Source: Pelomonas nitida
Lineage (GTDB): Bacteria; Pseudomonadota; Gammaproteobacteria; Burkholderiales; Burkholderiaceae_C
Assembly: GCF_043555975.1 (NCBI RefSeq)
Contig: NZ_JBIGIA010000013.1
Coordinates: 1 to 64,000 of the forward strand
DNA length: 64,000 nt
Direction of reading: 5' to 3'
The notes beneath the pieces were generated by a model that did no database searches, was not told the DNA's origin, and was given only the letters and a program-made list of their open reading frames with translations. Below are positions 10,592 to 18,177 of the stretch, piece by piece. Both the position numbers and the translations under genes were made by a program. The stretch's first letter is position 1; every line of letters begins with the position of its first letter.

Positions 10592-12355
10592 ATGACCGCC
10601 GCCCCCGTTGACGACGTTGAACACGCCATGATGGCCCTGCCCAAGGGCACGCGCTTTGGCGAGCTGGAGATCCTTGGCACGTTGGGCGTCGGGGGCTTCG
10701 GCATCGTCTATCTGGCCGTCGACCATGCGCTGGAACGCGAGATCGCGATCAAGGAGTACATGCCCAGCCAGTTCGCGCAGCGCGACGGGCAATCGCAGGT
10801 CTCCGTGCGTTCCGAGTCCGTGCGCGAGACCTTCGACGTCGGCCGGCGCAGCTTCGTCAACGAGGCGCGCCTGCTGGCCCGTTTCGACCATCCGTCGCTG
10901 CTGAAGGTCTACCGCTTCTGGGAAGCCAACGGTACCGCCTACATGGCGATGCCGCGCCTGGTGGGCCAGAGCCTGCGCGATGCGCGCAGCGCCCAGACCA
11001 CGCCGCCGCCCGAAGCCTGGGTGCGGCGCATCTTCGACGCCATCCTGGGCGGCCTGGAGGCGCTGCACGCCCAGAACGTGTGGCATCGCGACGTGGCGCC
11101 GGACAACATCTTCCTGCCGGCCGACGGGGCGCCGCCCATCCTGCTGGATTTCGGCGCGGCCCGTCAGGCCATTGGCGACCGCAACCAGGTCTTCACCGCC
11201 ATCCTCAAGCCCAGCTTCGCGCCCATCGAGCAATATGCCGAGGCCACCGGCCTGCGGCAGGGGCCGTGGACGGATTTCTATGCGCTGGCGGCCGTCACCT
11301 ACGAACTGCTGACCGGCCACCCGCCGCAGCCCTGCACCGCGCGGGCGATGAGCGACGAGTTGCGGCCGCTGTTCACGCCGGGCTATTCGCCGGTGTTCCT
11401 GGCGGCGCTGGACTGGGCCCTGCGTGTGGCGCCGCACCAACGGCCGCAGAGCGCGGCGGCCTGGCGCGAGGTGCTGGACGGCCAGGCCGCCGTGCCGCCG
11501 CCGCAGGCCGCTGCAGCAGCGTCCCGGCGCCCGCCGCCACCGCCGCCTCCCGCACCGGCGGTCGACATCTCCTTCGCCGACACCGTGCAGGTTGCGCTGC
11601 TGGAGGAGCCGCCGAACGGTGCTGCGGTCCCGCCTGTGGTTGCCGGGTCGGCAGCCGCGTCGGCGCCAGCGCCTGCATCGGTGCGGCCGGCAAGGCGCTC
11701 GCCGCGGCGCCGCTCGGGCCTGTGGCTGTTGAGGGCGGCTGGCTTTCTGGCGCTGCTGCTGCTGGGCCTGATTGCGCTGCAGCTGCGCAGCAGCCTGACG
11801 CGGAACACCACGCCGGCTGCCGATGTCGCGGCGTCGGCGGTGGTCCCGCCGCCCGCGGTGCCGGTGGCGCCGGCGACTTCCGAGCCTGCGAGCGCGACCG
11901 CTTTTGTTCTCGAGGGCGCGGCGTCGGAGCCGGCCAGCGCGCCGGCGATGGCCGAACCCGCCGCTTCTGCGGCCTCCGCGGCCTCTGCAGAGGCCTCCGC
12001 CTTGCTGCTCAAGGGGGCACCCGCCCTGCGCAATGCGGCGGTCATGCGACGCGATGCGGCGGCGGCCCGCCCCCTCGTCATCGAACGAGCGGTCGAAACG
12101 CCACGCGCCGCGCCGCGCGGCCCCGTCAACATGGCGCCTCCACATGCCGCCTCCGTTGCCGCGCCCGTGCAGCCGGCGGTGGCGTCGGTCGCCGCGCACG
12201 GCGAACCGCGCACGCCCGCCGAAGCCTGCGGCCAGCGCGTGCTGCTGGCGCGGACCTGGTGCATCGACCGCCAGTGCGCCAAACCGCAGTACCGCAACGA
12301 TCCCGAATGCGTGAGGCTGCGCGATTTGCGCAGCGGCGACAGCGGCATCCGCTGA
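10592..12355 (+). CDS. Membrane Ser/Thr protein kinase (Hanks type)
   Basis: A 587-residue eukaryotic-like kinase. The N-terminal domain has the glycine loop GVGGFG (32-37), ATP-anchoring Lys54 (AIKEY), catalytic loop HRDVAPDN with Asp167, and Mg-binding DFG at 186-188, so it should be active. The loop has Val-Ala where Leu-Lys is usual, making it a non-canonical HRDxxxxN. After a Pro/Ala-rich linker a single membrane segment lies at about 376-396. A long Ala/Pro-rich periplasmic tail follows, ending in a small four-Cys block (ACGQRV, TWCIDRQCAK, DPECVRL) near residues 545-580. That tail could bind a ligand or be disulfide-bonded. A roadblock-type gene follows. Confidence 0.9.
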   Translation: MTAAPVDDVEHAMMALPKGTRFGELEILGTLGVGGFGIVYLAVDHALEREIAIKEYMPSQFAQRDGQSQVSVRSESVRETFDVGRRSFVNEARLLARFDHPSLLKVYRFWEANGTAYMAMPRLVGQSLRDARSAQTTPPPEAWVRRIFDAILGGLEALHAQNVWHRDVAPDNIFLPADGAPPILLDFGAARQAIGDRNQVFTAILKPSFAPIEQYAEATGLRQGPWTDFYALAAVTYELLTGHPPQPCTARAMSDELRPLFTPGYSPVFLAALDWALRVAPHQRPQSAAAWREVLDGQAAVPPPQAAAAASRRPPPPPPPAPAVDISFADTVQVALLEEPPNGAAVPPVVAGSAAASAPAPASVRPARRSPRRRSGLWLLRAAGFLALLLLGLIALQLRSSLTRNTTPAADVAASAVVPPPAVPVAPATSEPASATAFVLEGAASEPASAPAMAEPAASAASAASAEASALLLKGAPALRNAAVMRRDAAAARPLVIERAVETPRAAPRGPVNMAPPHAASVAAPVQPAVASVAAHGEPRTPAEACGQRVLLARTWCIDRQCAKPQYRNDPECVRLRDLRSGDSGIR

Positions 12356-12500
12356 GCAGCGCACGGCGCGTCATCGCGCTTCGGCCGGCGGGCAGGCGCA
12401 TGGATGGCGTGGCCCGTGCCACTTGCCGCTTGTGTGGGAGGCCTGTGGGTGACTAGAGTCGCGAGGTCCGCCGCTCCGGCGGTCGCACGAAGGCGCCGCC

Positions 12501-13349
12501 ATGCCCGATGTTCGCCCCTACCCCTGTGCCCATGTGCTGGACCTGACGGCACGCCTGGGGGACCACGCCCTCGCGCAACTGGGCAAGCCCACACTGGATG
12601 ACGCCGGCCACTGGCCCGATCTGCCGCTGAGCACGCATCCGCGAGCGCATCGCGTCGACTGGCAGCGCCCCGGCAGCGCTGCGCTCATGGCGCCGGCGGC
12701 CGACGCTGGCGCCCTCATCGTGCTCATCGGCCCGGGCGCGTTGAATCGCCTGGAGGGTGTGCTCGCCATGGCGCGCGACTTCGCTGGCCCGGTCACGCTG
12801 CTGCTCACGCCCAGCGCCATCGTCGAGCAGTTGTGGTTCAAGTCCCGCCGCGCGACGCTGCCGCCGCACGTCGAATTCCACACGCTTCCGTCCAGCGAGC
12901 CCGTCCCGATGTGGATGGTCATGCTGGAGCAGATCACCAAGGTGCCCGCGCCCGCGGGCCTGGCACCCATCCCAGGAGAAGAAGCCATGTCCTCGAACCT
13001 CGAACAGTCCATGCAGGCGGCCATGACCATCAACGGCGCGCTCGCCGCTGCGCTGGTGGATTTCAACAGCGGCATGTGCCTGGCCCAGGCGGGTGGGGGC
13101 ATGAACCTGGACCTGGCGGCCGCCGGCAACACGGAGGTGGTGCGGGCCAAGCTCAAGACCATGGAAACGCTGGGCCTGCGCCGCGGCCTGGAAGACATCC
13201 TGATCACGCTGGTGGACCAGTACCACCTGATCCGCCTGATCCCGACCCACCCGGGCCTGTTCCTGTACCTCGTGCTCGACAAGGCCAAGGGCAACCTGGC
13301 CCTGGCCCGCTACAAGCTCAGCGACATCGAGCGCGGCATCAGCGTCTGA
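12501..13349 (+). CDS. Roadblock/LC7-like protein with N-terminal extension
   Basis: The 282-residue frame has two halves. Residues 163-282 look like a roadblock/LC7 domain protein (MSSNLEQSMQAAMTINGAL, DFNSGMCL, then HLIRLIPTHPGLFLYLVLDK), a fold that modulates small GTPases or polarity and motility systems in bacteria. Residues 1-162 are unassigned and Ala/Leu-rich. An excellent ribosome site (AGGAGAAGAAGCC) sits directly before the in-frame ATG at 12987, whereas the 12501 ATG has only a weak site. So either this is a fusion, or a 120-residue roadblock protein is also made from the internal start. It lies 145 bases after the Ser/Thr kinase gene. Confidence 0.75.
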   Translation: MPDVRPYPCAHVLDLTARLGDHALAQLGKPTLDDAGHWPDLPLSTHPRAHRVDWQRPGSAALMAPAADAGALIVLIGPGALNRLEGVLAMARDFAGPVTLLLTPSAIVEQLWFKSRRATLPPHVEFHTLPSSEPVPMWMVMLEQITKVPAPAGLAPIPGEEAMSSNLEQSMQAAMTINGALAAALVDFNSGMCLAQAGGGMNLDLAAAGNTEVVRAKLKTMETLGLRRGLEDILITLVDQYHLIRLIPTHPGLFLYLVLDKAKGNLALARYKLSDIERGISV

Positions 13350-13368
13350 CGCGCGCCGCCGGCGGCGC

Positions 13369-14319
13369 TCAGAACAGCGCCATCGACAGCTTGCGGCGGT
13401 ACTGGTCGATCAGCGGATCGCTCTGCACGACGGCAGCCTTGCCGGCGATCTCCAGCGTGCCGCTCTTGGCCTCGGCCACGGGCTTGGGCGCGGGCTTGGC
13501 CAGCAGCTCCAGGATGGCGACGTAGGTCTTGCGCGCGGCTTCGCCGTTCCAGGCCTTGTCGCGCATGATGATTTCCAGCAGCTCGTCCATCGCCTGCGTG
13601 AAGCGCTGGCCGGCCAGGTGCAGCTGGGCCAGCGTGAAGCGGGCGTCGAAGTCGCGCTTGTTGGTGGTGATCGCGGCCTGCAGCGCGGCCGGGTCGGCCC
13701 CTTCGGCGGCCTCGAACGCGCTCAGCCAGGTGGCCAGCGCGGCCAGGCGCGGTGCGGGCACCAGCGTGTCGGCGGCCTTGGCGGCCACCGGCGCGAAGGC
13801 CTCGCGGGCTTCGGCCACGAGGCCCAGTTCCAGCAGCGCCTTCACGTAGTCGAAGCGCGCGGTGTCGTTGGCCGGGTCGGTCTGCACGGCGTGGGCCAGC
13901 TTGCCCAGCGCGGCCTCCAGGTCGCCCTCGGCCATCAGGTCTTCGGCGGCGGCCACGTCGGCCTCGGCTTCCAGGGCCTCGCCGGCCGGCACGTGCTTGT
14001 CCAGGAATTCGCGGATCTGCGCCTCGGGGATGGCGCCGACGAAGCCGTCCACCGGCTGTCCGCCGACGAACATCACGCAGAACGGGATGCTGCGCACGCC
14101 GAACATCTGGCTGAGCTGGCCGGCGATCTCGGGCACCTCGTCGCTGTTGAGCTTGGCCAGCGTGAAGCGGCCGGCGTAAGCCGTCTCCAGCTTCTCCAGC
14201 ATGGGCCCCAAGGTGCGGCAGGGGCCGCACCACGGCGCCCAGATGTCCAGCAGCACCGGCTGGGTCTGGGACGCGACGATGAGTTCGGCTTCGAAGTTCT
14301 GGAGGGTGATGTCGATCAT
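13369..14319 (-). CDS. Thioredoxin-TPR protein, CnoX/YbbN-like
   Basis: A 316-residue protein with an N-terminal thioredoxin fold (WAPWCGPC, Cys31 and Cys34) and a C-terminal helical TPR-like half (AEDLMAEGDLEAALGKLAHAV, ARFDYVKALLELGLVAEA in part). This is the layout of CnoX/YbbN, a chaperedoxin that protects client proteins and hands them to GroEL/ES under oxidative stress. E. coli CnoX has lost one active-site Cys, but here the full WCGPC is kept, so disulfide reduction is likely. No signal peptide is seen, so it is cytoplasmic. It is transcribed divergently from purE with a 62-base gap. Confidence 0.9.
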   Translation of the reverse strand: MIDITLQNFEAELIVASQTQPVLLDIWAPWCGPCRTLGPMLEKLETAYAGRFTLAKLNSDEVPEIAGQLSQMFGVRSIPFCVMFVGGQPVDGFVGAIPEAQIREFLDKHVPAGEALEAEADVAAAEDLMAEGDLEAALGKLAHAVQTDPANDTARFDYVKALLELGLVAEAREAFAPVAAKAADTLVPAPRLAALATWLSAFEAAEGADPAALQAAITTNKRDFDARFTLAQLHLAGQRFTQAMDELLEIIMRDKAWNGEAARKTYVAILELLAKPAPKPVAEAKSGTLEIAGKAAVVQSDPLIDQYRRKLSMALF

Positions 14320-14381
14320 GGCGGAAAGCAGTTGGGCCTCGGCTCCTACAATTCAAGGCTTCCTGAGCCTCGGAGCGCGCC

Positions 14382-14894
14382 TTGCCTACCCCAGCCCCCA
14401 CGAACCCTGATGCCGTCGTCGGCATCGTCATGGGCTCCAGCAGCGACTGGGAAACGATGAAGCAGGCGGCCGAGATTCTGACCGAGTTCGGTGTCGCCTT
14501 CGAGGCACGCGTGGTGTCGGCCCACCGCATGCCCGACGAGATGTTCGCCTATGCCGAAGCGGCGTCCGGCCGGGGCCTCGTGGCCATCATCGCCGGCGCC
14601 GGCGGCGCCGCCCATCTGCCCGGCATGCTGGCCGCCAAGACGACGGTGCCGGTGCTGGGCGTGCCGGTGGCCAGCCGCCACCTGCAGGGCGTCGATTCGC
14701 TGCACTCCATCGTGCAGATGCCCAAGGGCATCCCGGTGGCGACCTTCGCCATCGGCAATGCCGGCGCCGCCAACGCGGCGCTGTTCGCGGTGGCCATGCT
14801 GGCCACGGGCGACGCGGCGCTGCTGCAGAAGCTGAACGATTTCCGCGCCCGGCAGACGGCCGTCGCGCAGGCGATGACCGAGGACCTGCGTTGA
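14382..14894 (+). CDS. purE: N5-carboxyaminoimidazole ribonucleotide mutase
   Basis: Class I PurE converts N5-CAIR to CAIR in de novo purine synthesis. The 170-residue protein has the nucleotide loop GIVMGSSSDWETM, then VSAHRMPD, and GAGGAAHLPGM with GVPVASRHLQGVDSL. The start is TTG at 14382: an in-frame stop lies just upstream at 14364-14366, the next ATG would remove part of the active-site loop, and a GGAG ribosome site sits 8 bases ahead. Its stop overlaps the purK start as TTGA. Order purE-purK-sua5 is tightly packed, so the three are one operon. Confidence 0.96.
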   Translation: MPTPAPTNPDAVVGIVMGSSSDWETMKQAAEILTEFGVAFEARVVSAHRMPDEMFAYAEAASGRGLVAIIAGAGGAAHLPGMLAAKTTVPVLGVPVASRHLQGVDSLHSIVQMPKGIPVATFAIGNAGAANAALFAVAMLATGDAALLQKLNDFRARQTAVAQAMTEDLR

Positions 14895-16132
14895 GCGCGG
14901 CCTGGTCGCCCGAAGGCGCTCAGCTCCCCACCGGCGGGGCAACGCCCGGCGAGATGGGCGCCGCGCTCCCTGCGGCGCTGCTCCCCGGCACCGCGACCCT
15001 CGGGGTGCTCGGCGGTGGCCAGCTGGGCCGCATGTTCGTGCACGCCGCGCAGGCGCTGGGTTACCGCTGCATCGTGCTGGACCCGGACGCCATCAGCCCG
15101 GCCGGCGCCGTGGCCGAACAGCACATCCAGGCCGGCTATCTCGACTCGCTGGGCCTGGCGCGCCTGGCGCGTGACTGCGACGCCATCACGACCGAGTTCG
15201 AGAACGTGCCGGCCGTCGCGTTGCAGACGCTGGCCGGCATGCGCGTCGTCGCGCCCGCCGCAGCCTCGGTGGCCGTGTGCCAGGACCGGGCCGTCGAGAA
15301 GGCCCATTTCGAGGCCGCCGGCGTGCCCTGTGCGCCGCATGCCGTCATCACCAGCGATGTCGAGCTGGCTGCCGTGAACCCGGCGCTGCTGCCGGGCATC
15401 CTGAAGACCAGCCGCATGGGCTACGACGGCAAGGGCCAGGTGCGGGTGCGCACGGTTGCCGAGCTGGCCACGGCCTGGAGCGATCTGAAGCGCGTGCCCT
15501 GCGTGCTGGAGCAGCTGCTGCCGTTGAAGGCCGAGCTCAGCGTGCTCGTCGCGCGCGGCGCGGACGGTCAGCTCGTCAACTACCCCGTGCAGCAGAACCT
15601 GCACCGGGACGGCATCCTGGCCGTCACCGAGGTGCCGGCGCCGGACGTGCCGGCCGACGTGGCGGCGCAGGCCGTCGCGGCCGCGCGCCAGGTCGCCCAG
15701 GCGCTGAACTACGTCGGCGTGCTGTGCGTCGAGTTCTTCTGGCTGGACGACGGCCGCCTCGTCGTCAACGAGATGGCGCCGCGCCCGCACAACTCCGGCC
15801 ACTGGACGATGAACGGCGCGAACGTGTCGCAGTTCGAGCTGCAGGTGCGGGCCTTGGCCGGCCTGCCGTTGCCGATGCCGCGCCAGCATTCGGCGTCGGT
15901 CATGCTGAATCTGCTGGGCGACCTGTGGTTCCCGCCCGCCGGTGGCCCGACGACGCCGGCTTGGAGCCAGGTGCTGGCGCTGCCCGGCACGCATCTGCAC
16001 CTGTACGGCAAATCCGAGGCACGCCCCGGCCGCAAGATGGGCCACCTGAACATCACGGCCGAGACCCCGGAGGCCGCCCACGCCGTGGCGCTTCAGGCGG
16101 CCGCGCTGCTGGGCCTGCCGGGCGACTTCTGA
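14891..16132 (+). CDS. purK: 5-(carboxyamino)imidazole ribonucleotide synthase
   Basis: ATP-grasp enzyme that makes N5-CAIR from AIR, bicarbonate and ATP, the substrate of PurE. Residues from about 35 match the family: ATLGVLGGGQLGRMF, ITTEFENVP, LKTSRMGYDGKGQ, VNEMAPRPHNSGHWT. The first 34 residues are Pro/Gly-rich and not part of the fold. The TTG at 14891 overlaps the purE stop, while ATG at 14954 would give a more usual length, so the start is uncertain. Its stop overlaps the next ATG (TGATG), continuing the operon. Confidence 0.95.
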   Translation: MSAAWSPEGAQLPTGGATPGEMGAALPAALLPGTATLGVLGGGQLGRMFVHAAQALGYRCIVLDPDAISPAGAVAEQHIQAGYLDSLGLARLARDCDAITTEFENVPAVALQTLAGMRVVAPAAASVAVCQDRAVEKAHFEAAGVPCAPHAVITSDVELAAVNPALLPGILKTSRMGYDGKGQVRVRTVAELATAWSDLKRVPCVLEQLLPLKAELSVLVARGADGQLVNYPVQQNLHRDGILAVTEVPAPDVPADVAAQAVAAARQVAQALNYVGVLCVEFFWLDDGRLVVNEMAPRPHNSGHWTMNGANVSQFELQVRALAGLPLPMPRQHSASVMLNLLGDLWFPPAGGPTTPAWSQVLALPGTHLHLYGKSEARPGRKMGHLNITAETPEAAHAVALQAAALLGLPGDF

Positions 16133-17124
16133 TGCTGCTGCCCGGCTCCGACCCCGCCGCCGTCCAGGCCGCCGCGCGTCGCCTGGCCGACGGTGAGCTG
16201 CTGGGCCTGCCGACGGAAACCGTCTACGGCCTGGCCGCCCGGGCTGACCAGGACGCGGCTGTCGCCGGCATCTTTGCCGCCAAGGGCCGGCCCAGCGACC
16301 ACCCGCTGATCGTCCATGTGCTGGATGCCGACGGCGCTGAACCCTTTGCCGACCACCTGCCCGACGTGGCGCGGCGGCTGATGGACGCGTTCTGGCCGGG
16401 TCCGCTGACCGTCATCGTGCCGCGCCGGCCCGGCGTGGCCGAGGCAGCAGCCGGTGGCCACGCCACCATTGCGCTGCGGGCACCGGCCCACCCGGTCGCC
16501 CGCGCGGTGCTGGCGGCAGCGCGCGAGCTGGGCGTGCAGGGCGTGGCGGCGCCCAGCGCCAACCGCTTCGGCCGTGTCAGCCCGACGCTGGCGCACCACG
16601 TCGTCGAGGAGTTCGGTGCCGGCTTGCTGGTGCTGGACGGCGGCGCCTGTGAGGTCGGCATCGAATCCAGCATCGTCGACTGCAGCCGCGGCCCCGCGCA
16701 GCGGCCGACGCTGCTGCGCCCCGGCCTCATCGGCCGGGATCGCATCGAGGCGGTGCTCGGCGAGCCGCTGGCCGAGCCCGATGCCACGGCGCCCAAGGCC
16801 TCCGGCACGCTGGCGGCCCACTATGCGCCGACGGCGCGCGTGCGGCTGCTGTCGGCCGAGCGGCTGGCTTTACTTGTGGCCTCCGCCGCCGGCGGTGGGG
16901 CGCTCGAGGGGGTGGCTGTATATTCACGCGCCCAGCTGCCGGCCTGGCGCTGGCAACCCCTGCCACCCGACCCTGCGGCGGCGGCCCATGAACTGTTCGC
17001 CGTGCTGCGCAGCCTCGATGCCGCCGGTGCCCGCGAGATCTGGGTTGAAGCACCGCCCCACGACCCCGCCTGGGATGGCGTGCGGGACCGGCTCAGCCGG
17101 GCCGCCGCCGCCTTCACCGATTGA
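16132..17124 (+). CDS. tsaC/sua5: L-threonylcarbamoyladenylate synthase (Sua5 type)
   Basis: Forms threonylcarbamoyl-AMP for the t6A37 modification of ANN-decoding tRNAs. The 330-residue protein has the YrdC domain (GLPTETVYGLAARAD, FAAKGRPSDHPLIVHV, FWPGPLTVI, VAAPSANRFGRVSPT, STIVD-like SSIVDCS, LLRPGLI). A C-terminal Sua5 domain (GTLAAHYAPTARVRLLS onward) follows, so it is the long Sua5 form rather than short TsaC. The ATG at 16132 overlaps the purK stop. The open frame extends far upstream but that part is out of frame with purK and has no homology. Co-transcription with purine genes is likely. Confidence 0.93.
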   Translation: MLLPGSDPAAVQAAARRLADGELLGLPTETVYGLAARADQDAAVAGIFAAKGRPSDHPLIVHVLDADGAEPFADHLPDVARRLMDAFWPGPLTVIVPRRPGVAEAAAGGHATIALRAPAHPVARAVLAAARELGVQGVAAPSANRFGRVSPTLAHHVVEEFGAGLLVLDGGACEVGIESSIVDCSRGPAQRPTLLRPGLIGRDRIEAVLGEPLAEPDATAPKASGTLAAHYAPTARVRLLSAERLALLVASAAGGGALEGVAVYSRAQLPAWRWQPLPPDPAAAAHELFAVLRSLDAAGAREIWVEAPPHDPAWDGVRDRLSRAAAAFTD

Positions 17125-17146
17125 GTTTTTCCCTGAGTTGATCGTC

Positions 17147-18112
17147 ATGCACCGAGTTGTCTCCCAGAAATTCAAGCGCGGCCTGGCCCTGGCTGCGCTG
17201 GCTGCATCGGCTCTGGTCGCCGGTTGCGGCGGCGGCGGCACGTCGCAGATCGAACCCTTCGCGCCCACCCGCATCATTGCGTTCGGCGACGAGAGCGGCG
17301 TCATCCTGCAGAGCGGCAAGAAGTACGGGGTCAACGCGCTGGACGCCAATACCAAGCAGCTGGACTGCGCCAGCAACCCCGTATGGACACAGGCGCTGGC
17401 CGCGGGCTTCGGCTTCGTCTACCAGGAGTGCAACACGGCCTTCGTGGCCTTGCCCCAGGGCCTCATGTATGCAACGGCGGGTGCCAAGGTGGCCGACGTG
17501 CGCGACAAGATCGACTACCACCTGACCAACGACCGCTTCGGTCCCAAGGACCTGGTGGCCGTGATGGTGGGTGTGAACGACATCATCGAGCTCTACAAGC
17601 AGTTTCCGGCGGTGGGCCGGGACTCGCTGATGGCCGAAGCATCGGCTCGCGGCAAGCTGCTGGCGCAGCAGGTCAACCGCATCGCCGCCGCGAACGGCCG
17701 CGTCGTGGTTGCGACCATTTTCGAAGTGGGGCTGACCCCTTTCGGCCAGAACGAACGTCTGCAGCAGACTGACACCGACCGGGTGACGCTGCTCAACGAC
17801 CTGAGCACCGCCTTCAATGTCGCGATGCGCCTGGCGCTGAACAGTGATGGCGGGCTGGTGGGCCTCGTGCTGGTGGATGACGCCATCCAGCAATACGTGC
17901 GCTTTCCCAGCCTGGGCAACTACGCCAACGTGACCGACGCGGCTTGCCGCTCCGACGTCGCGGTGCGGGACTGCACCACCGACACGCTGAAGCCCGAAGT
18001 CACGGCCACTGCCGGCAAATGGTTGTGGGCCGGCGACACGACGCTGGGGCCGGACGCGCAGCAGCGCATCGGCACGCTGGCGCTGAGCCGCGCCAAGAGC
18101 AATCCGTTCTGA
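17147..18112 (+). CDS. SGNH/GDSL-hydrolase-like lipoprotein
   Basis: A 321-residue lipoprotein: signal sequence with lipobox LVAGC ending at about Cys26, then Gly-rich CGGGG, so it should be anchored to a periplasm-facing membrane. The SGNH fold is suggested by IIAFGDES (block I, GDES rather than GDSL) and VAVMVGVNDIIELY (block III, GxND). In relatives the C-terminal block has Asp-x-x-His; here the matching stretch reads WLWAGDTTLGPDAQQRIG and no His is visible at that place. Catalysis may therefore be lost or use another residue. Earlier in-frame codons overlap sua5 and are not used. It ends convergent with the acyl-CoA ligase gene. Confidence 0.8.
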   Translation: MHRVVSQKFKRGLALAALAASALVAGCGGGGTSQIEPFAPTRIIAFGDESGVILQSGKKYGVNALDANTKQLDCASNPVWTQALAAGFGFVYQECNTAFVALPQGLMYATAGAKVADVRDKIDYHLTNDRFGPKDLVAVMVGVNDIIELYKQFPAVGRDSLMAEASARGKLLAQQVNRIAAANGRVVVATIFEVGLTPFGQNERLQQTDTDRVTLLNDLSTAFNVAMRLALNSDGGLVGLVLVDDAIQQYVRFPSLGNYANVTDAACRSDVAVRDCTTDTLKPEVTATAGKWLWAGDTTLGPDAQQRIGTLALSRAKSNPF

Positions 18113-18121
18113 GTTCGCGCA

Positions 18122-18136
18122 GGGGCTTCACGCCCC
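18122..18136. terminator. Small GC hairpin between convergent genes
   Basis: GGGGC-ttcac-GCCCC forms a 5-base stem just after the lipoprotein stop, between two convergent genes. There is no T-run, so termination here is only possible. Confidence 0.3.
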
Positions 18137-18177
18137 GTCGCTCAAGCCCGCGCGGCCGGTGAGCCGGCCCGGCATGC

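Noticed and set aside
13369..14319. Calling the thioredoxin gene plain trxA
   Set aside because: At 316 residues with a helical TPR half it is three times the size of TrxA and fits CnoX/YbbN.
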